Shown here: piece by piece, positions 60,813 through 64,000 of the stretch
Layout of the letters: each line of letters starts with the position of its first letter
Position numbering within the stretch: position 1 is the first letter of the stretch
Assembly (NCBI GenBank): GCA_016235595.1
Contig: JACRJX010000024.1
Coordinates: forward strand, 1 to 64,000
Origin: Verrucomicrobiota bacterium
GTDB taxonomy: Bacteria > Verrucomicrobiota > Verrucomicrobiia > CAIQCK01
Direction: 5' to 3'
Length of the DNA: 64,000 bases
Made by a program: the position numbers and the translations under genes
Notes under the pieces: generated by a model
What the model was told of the DNA's origin: nothing
Database searches by the model: none
The model's input: only the letters and a program-made list of their open reading frames with translations

Positions 60813-60862
60813 GCGTCACTCCGTGGCGCGCTCATCATTGTCATCGCGTCACGGAGTGACGC
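60813..60862. repeat. strong palindrome between two Tat-protein genes
   Basis: Arms 60813-60830 and 60845-60862 pair over 18 bp with one mismatch (outer 13 bp, GCGTCACTCCGTG, perfect) around a 14-base loop. It overlaps the stop codon of the upstream minus-strand gene (60849). It may attenuate expression between the genes or be a REP-like element. Confidence 0.75.
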
Positions 60863-61772
60863 TGCTACTGAACGCTTTGTATAACTCCACCGCTTTCTCA
60901 TACGCGGTCTCGCCGCAGATCATCAACCGCGACTTCGCCTCGACCGACTCGCCGTTCTTCAGGTCGCGGCCGAACAATGAGAAGTAAACCGAGCGATGAC
61001 CTTCCTCATCCTGCGGGGTGGCAATGGCGAAACAATCCTGCGCGCGCGCCATCAGCACCGCAGCCAGCTTGCGGCCCGCATCCCGGCGAATCGCCAGTGG
61101 GGCGGCCAGCTTCGGTCGGATGGTCCACTCGACAGGATTCGGCGGCCGTGTCCATCGGCCATCCAGGATCATCTTCACCGCAGCCTCGTCGCGCGGGAAC
61201 ATGTGCCACTTGCCCGCGTCTTTCGAAGCGCTGACGAACCCCGGCTTGTCGCCCGCATAAACCACGGTGGTCGGGAAGCCGTCGAAATATGACGCCAGGA
61301 ACACCTCGAACCGCTTCAGTTCCTTCCGCGCCGTCACACGCGTCGTCAGGTCGAGTGCATTCGCCGCCGACCAGCGATAGACCGCCATCATGTCGAACGG
61401 ATGCGCGTCGTCCGCCGTCCAGCGCACCTCCACCGCGCCGTTGTCCAGCAGCTTCGCCTGGCTGGCCCAGTCCCATCCCGCCTTGCCGTAGCGCGCGTGG
61501 TCGTCCAGCAGTCGGTAGTGCGAGAACAAGCCGAGCGATTTCGTCAGCGGCGCGCCGCTCGCGCAGTCGAACGCCGGGATCAATCCCTTGGACTGTCCCC
61601 CGCCGCGCAACGTACCGCGCAGCGCGCCGGTATCGAACACAAACTCCTTGCCTGCGGCGACGAAGCCGAGTTTATTTTCCGCCGCCAGCGCGCTCATCAC
61701 CGCGCCTGATGTCGTGGCCGCGAGCGCACTACCGATAAATTGTCTGCGGGAACAACCGTTGGTTTGTTTCAT
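60849..61772 (-). CDS. Tat-exported protein of unknown function, probable sugar-binding beta-sandwich
   Basis: Leader MKQTNGCSRRQFIGSALAAT. I prefer the ATG at 61772, where GAGGAG is 8 bases upstream, over the in-frame ATG at 61778 and the longer frame to 61928. The mature part is strand-rich with VEVRWTADDAHPFDMMAVYR, LDLTTRVTARKELKRFEVFL and HRSVYFSLFGRDLKNGESVE, resembling galactose-mutarotase-like exported proteins. No catalytic signature assigned. Its leader is closely related at DNA level to that of the next gene upstream. Confidence 0.8.
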   Translation of the reverse strand: MKQTNGCSRRQFIGSALAATTSGAVMSALAAENKLGFVAAGKEFVFDTGALRGTLRGGGQSKGLIPAFDCASGAPLTKSLGLFSHYRLLDDHARYGKAGWDWASQAKLLDNGAVEVRWTADDAHPFDMMAVYRWSAANALDLTTRVTARKELKRFEVFLASYFDGFPTTVVYAGDKPGFVSASKDAGKWHMFPRDEAAVKMILDGRWTRPPNPVEWTIRPKLAAPLAIRRDAGRKLAAVLMARAQDCFAIATPQDEEGHRSVYFSLFGRDLKNGESVEAKSRLMICGETAYEKAVELYKAFSSSVTP

Positions 61773-61827
61773 CTTCATTTCTCCTCGTTTTATGCGCGCA
61801 TTGCGATGAAGGCGGCCACGCCGCCCC

Positions 61828-62838
61828 TCATTTCGATTCCGATTTCGCCATGACGCCGCCCATCGGATGATGGCAGACGGCCTCCCACGCCAGCTCCTGC
61901 AAAAGACGATTGAGTTTCCCCTTCTCATCCTCGCTCAGGTCTTTCATCTTCGCCAGATCACCGGGCACCGGCAAGCCGACGGGACTGCGACGATAGATCA
62001 CCGCGAAATGACAGTAGCCGTCCAGCACTTGCAACGGCGGTTGCGGATGGCCCCAAGGGTCGCGGAAGAGGTCCCACTGTTTCTTCAGACCGGGTGCCTG
62101 GCCGGCAACGATCTTCTCGCGCAACGCCACCGCGGCTTGCCCGACCGGCACGGTGACAATCACGTCCTTGCCAAGCCGTTTGTTGATGTCGCGGACATAT
62201 TCATCCATGTCGTGATCATACCGCGCCTGGCTCTTCCGCAACTCCGCGAGGTTCGTGGTATCGTGGTCTACCTTGGGGGTCTTGCGCGTCTGCAACGGAT
62301 AGACCGGCACATACTCATCGTTGGGCAGCCAGAACTCCTGGACCGTGACCCGGAAGTTCGGGTTGTGTTCCAAGCCCAGCCTCGCGAGCTTCTCGATGCC
62401 TTCGTCGGGCAGCCAGATGGGAGAGAGGGTGAGCACGTCCACTTTGCCGGCGCGCAGGGCGGCTTTGACTTCGTTCTTCTCCTCCGCCACGTCCCAGTGC
62501 TGGATGACCCGCGAGCCGCCGATCCGCGATATGCCGACGGACTGATGGTCCTTGATGCCCGCCGCTTTGGCCATCTCGTCCACGATGCGATAAACAAACA
62601 CGTGGAAACTGTGAGCGCACGTGAACATGCGCTGGCCCACCGTAATGGGCGCAACAGGCTGATCACTCTTCTCGCTCGCGTGGGCGGGCTGCAACGGTGT
62701 CAACAGAAGGCCGGTCACCACAACGGCGTGAAGAACGACCGCTCTCAGGAGGAAGCCAGATCGGCCCACGCCCGATGCCGTGGCAGCGAGGGCGCCGCCG
62801 ATGAACTGCCTGCGGGAACAACCATTTGTCCTTCTCAT
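61828..62838 (-). CDS. exported protein with stacked Tat and Sec-like leaders, SGNH-like
   Basis: Start at 62838 (MRRTNGCSRRQFIGGALAAT), GGAGAGAA upstream. This Tat leader is followed directly by a second hydrophobic signal-like stretch (FLLRAVVLHAVVVTGLLLTP, then QPAHA with a likely cleavage site). The mature domain begins ITVGQRMFTCAHSFHVFVYR; GHSFH-like starts are seen in SGNH-hydrolase-type proteins of this phylum, with the Ser of CAHSFH as possible nucleophile. Later segments are AALRAGKVDVLTLSPIWLPD and ELAWEAVCHHPMGGVMAKSE. First gene of the Tat-rich run. Confidence 0.78.
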   Translation of the reverse strand: MRRTNGCSRRQFIGGALAATASGVGRSGFLLRAVVLHAVVVTGLLLTPLQPAHASEKSDQPVAPITVGQRMFTCAHSFHVFVYRIVDEMAKAAGIKDHQSVGISRIGGSRVIQHWDVAEEKNEVKAALRAGKVDVLTLSPIWLPDEGIEKLARLGLEHNPNFRVTVQEFWLPNDEYVPVYPLQTRKTPKVDHDTTNLAELRKSQARYDHDMDEYVRDINKRLGKDVIVTVPVGQAAVALREKIVAGQAPGLKKQWDLFRDPWGHPQPPLQVLDGYCHFAVIYRRSPVGLPVPGDLAKMKDLSEDEKGKLNRLLQELAWEAVCHHPMGGVMAKSESK

Positions 62839-62849
62839 CTGATTCTCTC

Positions 62850-64000
62850 CTAGTGCCTCCGCCGTATCTCCACTGCTCGCCGGATTGACTGCTCCACCTG
62901 CATCCATCCGAGTGGTTTGTCCTCAAATTTGTAAATCGGCTGCGCGTTTTCCGTCGCGCATAGCAACTCGCTCAGCCGCTTTTCAAGCGCGTGTTTCCTG
63001 TCCAAATCATTCCGTTCCAACGGCACCCAGATTAGCGTGCATTCCTCCTTGTCTGACCTATCTAGCGAAATTGGCAGTTCCTTCTCTTGAATGAATTGCG
63101 AAACTCGCGCAGCTGTTGTGTAGAATAGCAACACAATGTCCGCACGATTCAGTGCCTCCATGATGCCTTTCTCCCATTTCTCGCCCGCCACCAAGTCGCG
63201 GTCGTGCCAGACTTGGATGTAGCCTTGCTGGCTCAGGTGCGTGAGATGCTGGCGCAGTGGCAGCAGTTCTTTTTCGTTATCGTGCGCGTAGCTGATGAAG
63301 AGACGCATTCGCTGTTCTGCATCTGGGCCGGTCGCCTTCCGTGCCGCTTCGCTCTCCACCGTGTTCAACGTCTCCGCCACCGGCAACTTGATCCGCAGCA
63401 CGTCAGGTTCCTTGCCCACCGTCACTTTCAGAGTCTCATCCTTCTCACGTTCCGCCATGCGTAGTTCCCGCATCTCCACCCACTTCTCGGGATCGTCCAG
63501 CGCCTGCACTTCCTCCACCACGGGCACCTTGCCGTGCAAAAACGTCAGATGCGCGCGGATGATGTCGAACAAACTTTGCCGATCCAACGGCTGATCACCC
63601 ATCACTGCCACCTCTGTTCGCCGCTGCTGCCGGTCAAGCCGAACCAACGCCCGACAGCCAGCCCATTCCAACACCACGCCCGAACGCCAGCGCCACTCCG
63701 CGTGCGCCTCGCTCATCTCATGCGTGCGCACGATCAGCCGTGGCAGCAAGCCCGGCGGCAACGCTTCCGGATACGTGAACCGCAACCGCTTCACTCCCGG
63801 CTGGCGGAATTCCTCAAACGCCGCCGGTTGCACCTCCGGCAAAAGCTCCGGGATCAGCCATTGCAGCGGCTCCGACGGCGAGCGCGTTACCTTCCGCTGA
63901 GATTCCAACGAAAAAGCCACTTCAAACTTCCCCATCAACTCCAACACGAAACCATGTTTCTCAGACGGGTAATCCTCTGCGGACAGCGCCTCCGCCAGCC
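62850..64000 (-). CDS. C-terminal part of a Roco (COR)-TIR protein, open at the window edge
   Basis: The frame stays open to the window edge (LAEALSAEDYPSEKHGFVLE precedes the internal GTG at 63947), so the start lies beyond 64000. The visible N-terminal part matches the C-terminal half of COR domains of Roco GTPases (LMGKFEVAFSLE, LIPELLPEVQP, PPGLLPRLIVRTHE, WRSGVVLEWAGCRALVRLD). A linker is followed by a C-terminal TIR domain (MRLFISYAHDNEKELLPLRQ, IQVWHDRDLVAGEKWEKGIM, DIVLLFYTTAARVSQFIQEK). The missing part presumably holds LRRs and the Roc GTPase. TIR effectors of this kind can be NAD+-consuming or signalling modules; a defence role is only inference. Confidence 0.8.
   Translation of the reverse strand, partial: LAEALSAEDYPSEKHGFVLELMGKFEVAFSLESQRKVTRSPSEPLQWLIPELLPEVQPAAFEEFRQPGVKRLRFTYPEALPPGLLPRLIVRTHEMSEAHAEWRWRSGVVLEWAGCRALVRLDRQQRRTEVAVMGDQPLDRQSLFDIIRAHLTFLHGKVPVVEEVQALDDPEKWVEMRELRMAEREKDETLKVTVGKEPDVLRIKLPVAETLNTVESEAARKATGPDAEQRMRLFISYAHDNEKELLPLRQHLTHLSQQGYIQVWHDRDLVAGEKWEKGIMEALNRADIVLLFYTTAARVSQFIQEKELPISLDRSDKEECTLIWVPLERNDLDRKHALEKRLSELLCATENAQPIYKFEDKPLGWMQVEQSIRRAVEIRRRH

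Overview
The window looks like chromosomal DNA of a high-GC bacterium of the Verrucomicrobiota, most likely the Limisphaerales/Pedosphaera side. The grounds are gene content and style: arylsulfatase, GH2, GH106-like, GH172, ThuA-like and Gfo/Idh/MocA proteins with Tat leaders, TMEM14, PIG-L, a membrane pyrophosphatase, long secreted proteins of unknown function, and many palindromic and short tandem repeats. No marker gene that would fix the taxonomy lies in the window, so this is an inference. There are no transposases, integrases, CRISPR arrays or rRNAs.

Layout. 0.3-3.3 kb (minus): a CpaF-type ATPase and a small secreted protein, punctuated by three copies (A, B, C) of a dispersed repeat, each carrying the last codons of hppA and a GAGGGCCATGC hairpin. 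3.3-7.6 kb (minus): opgG, a novel 213-aa tail-anchored protein and opgH (osmoregulated periplasmic glucan synthesis). 7.6-10.1 kb (minus): hppA. 10.4-16.8 kb (plus): typA, an endonuclease III-like glycosylase, then nfeD-nfeD-floA plus a membrane-anchored protein. 16.9 kb: tRNA-Leu(CAA). 17.2-19.2 kb: batD. 19.5 kb (minus): a 57-aa gene with a strong ribosome binding site. 20.0-24.1 kb: GH13, glgA and GH57 (alpha-glucan metabolism). 24.2-46.8 kb (mostly minus): polysaccharide-degradation and exported-oxidoreductase genes with a sugar transporter, plus msrA and a 652-aa unknown. 46.8-53.4 kb (minus): secreted repeat proteins (HEAT, TPR/coiled coil, ankyrin, LRR) and small STN-like proteins. 53.7-55.4 kb (plus): TMEM14 and a PIG-L deacetylase. 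55.7-57.0 kb (minus): hcp with an FNR-type promoter. 57.2-62.8 kb (minus): five exported genes, mostly Tat. 62.9-64.0 kb (minus): the C-terminal part of a Roco (COR)-TIR protein that runs off the window.

The most unusual theme is modular movement of short sequence. Five adjacent genes at 48-53 kb share one leader-plus-signal-peptide cassette on unrelated mature proteins. Two neighbours at 61-63 kb share a Tat leader, in one case stacked before a second signal sequence. A GH106-like enzyme carries an in-frame block of about 440 residues with two secretin-N0/STN-like modules, bordered by a perfect palindrome. A palindromic repeat sits in frame inside a GH2 gene. The 3' ends of hppA and of a sugar transporter are duplicated away from the intact genes. 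Degenerate tandem heptanucleotides occur at four loci. Gene families are assigned by reading motifs and are not backed by database searches.
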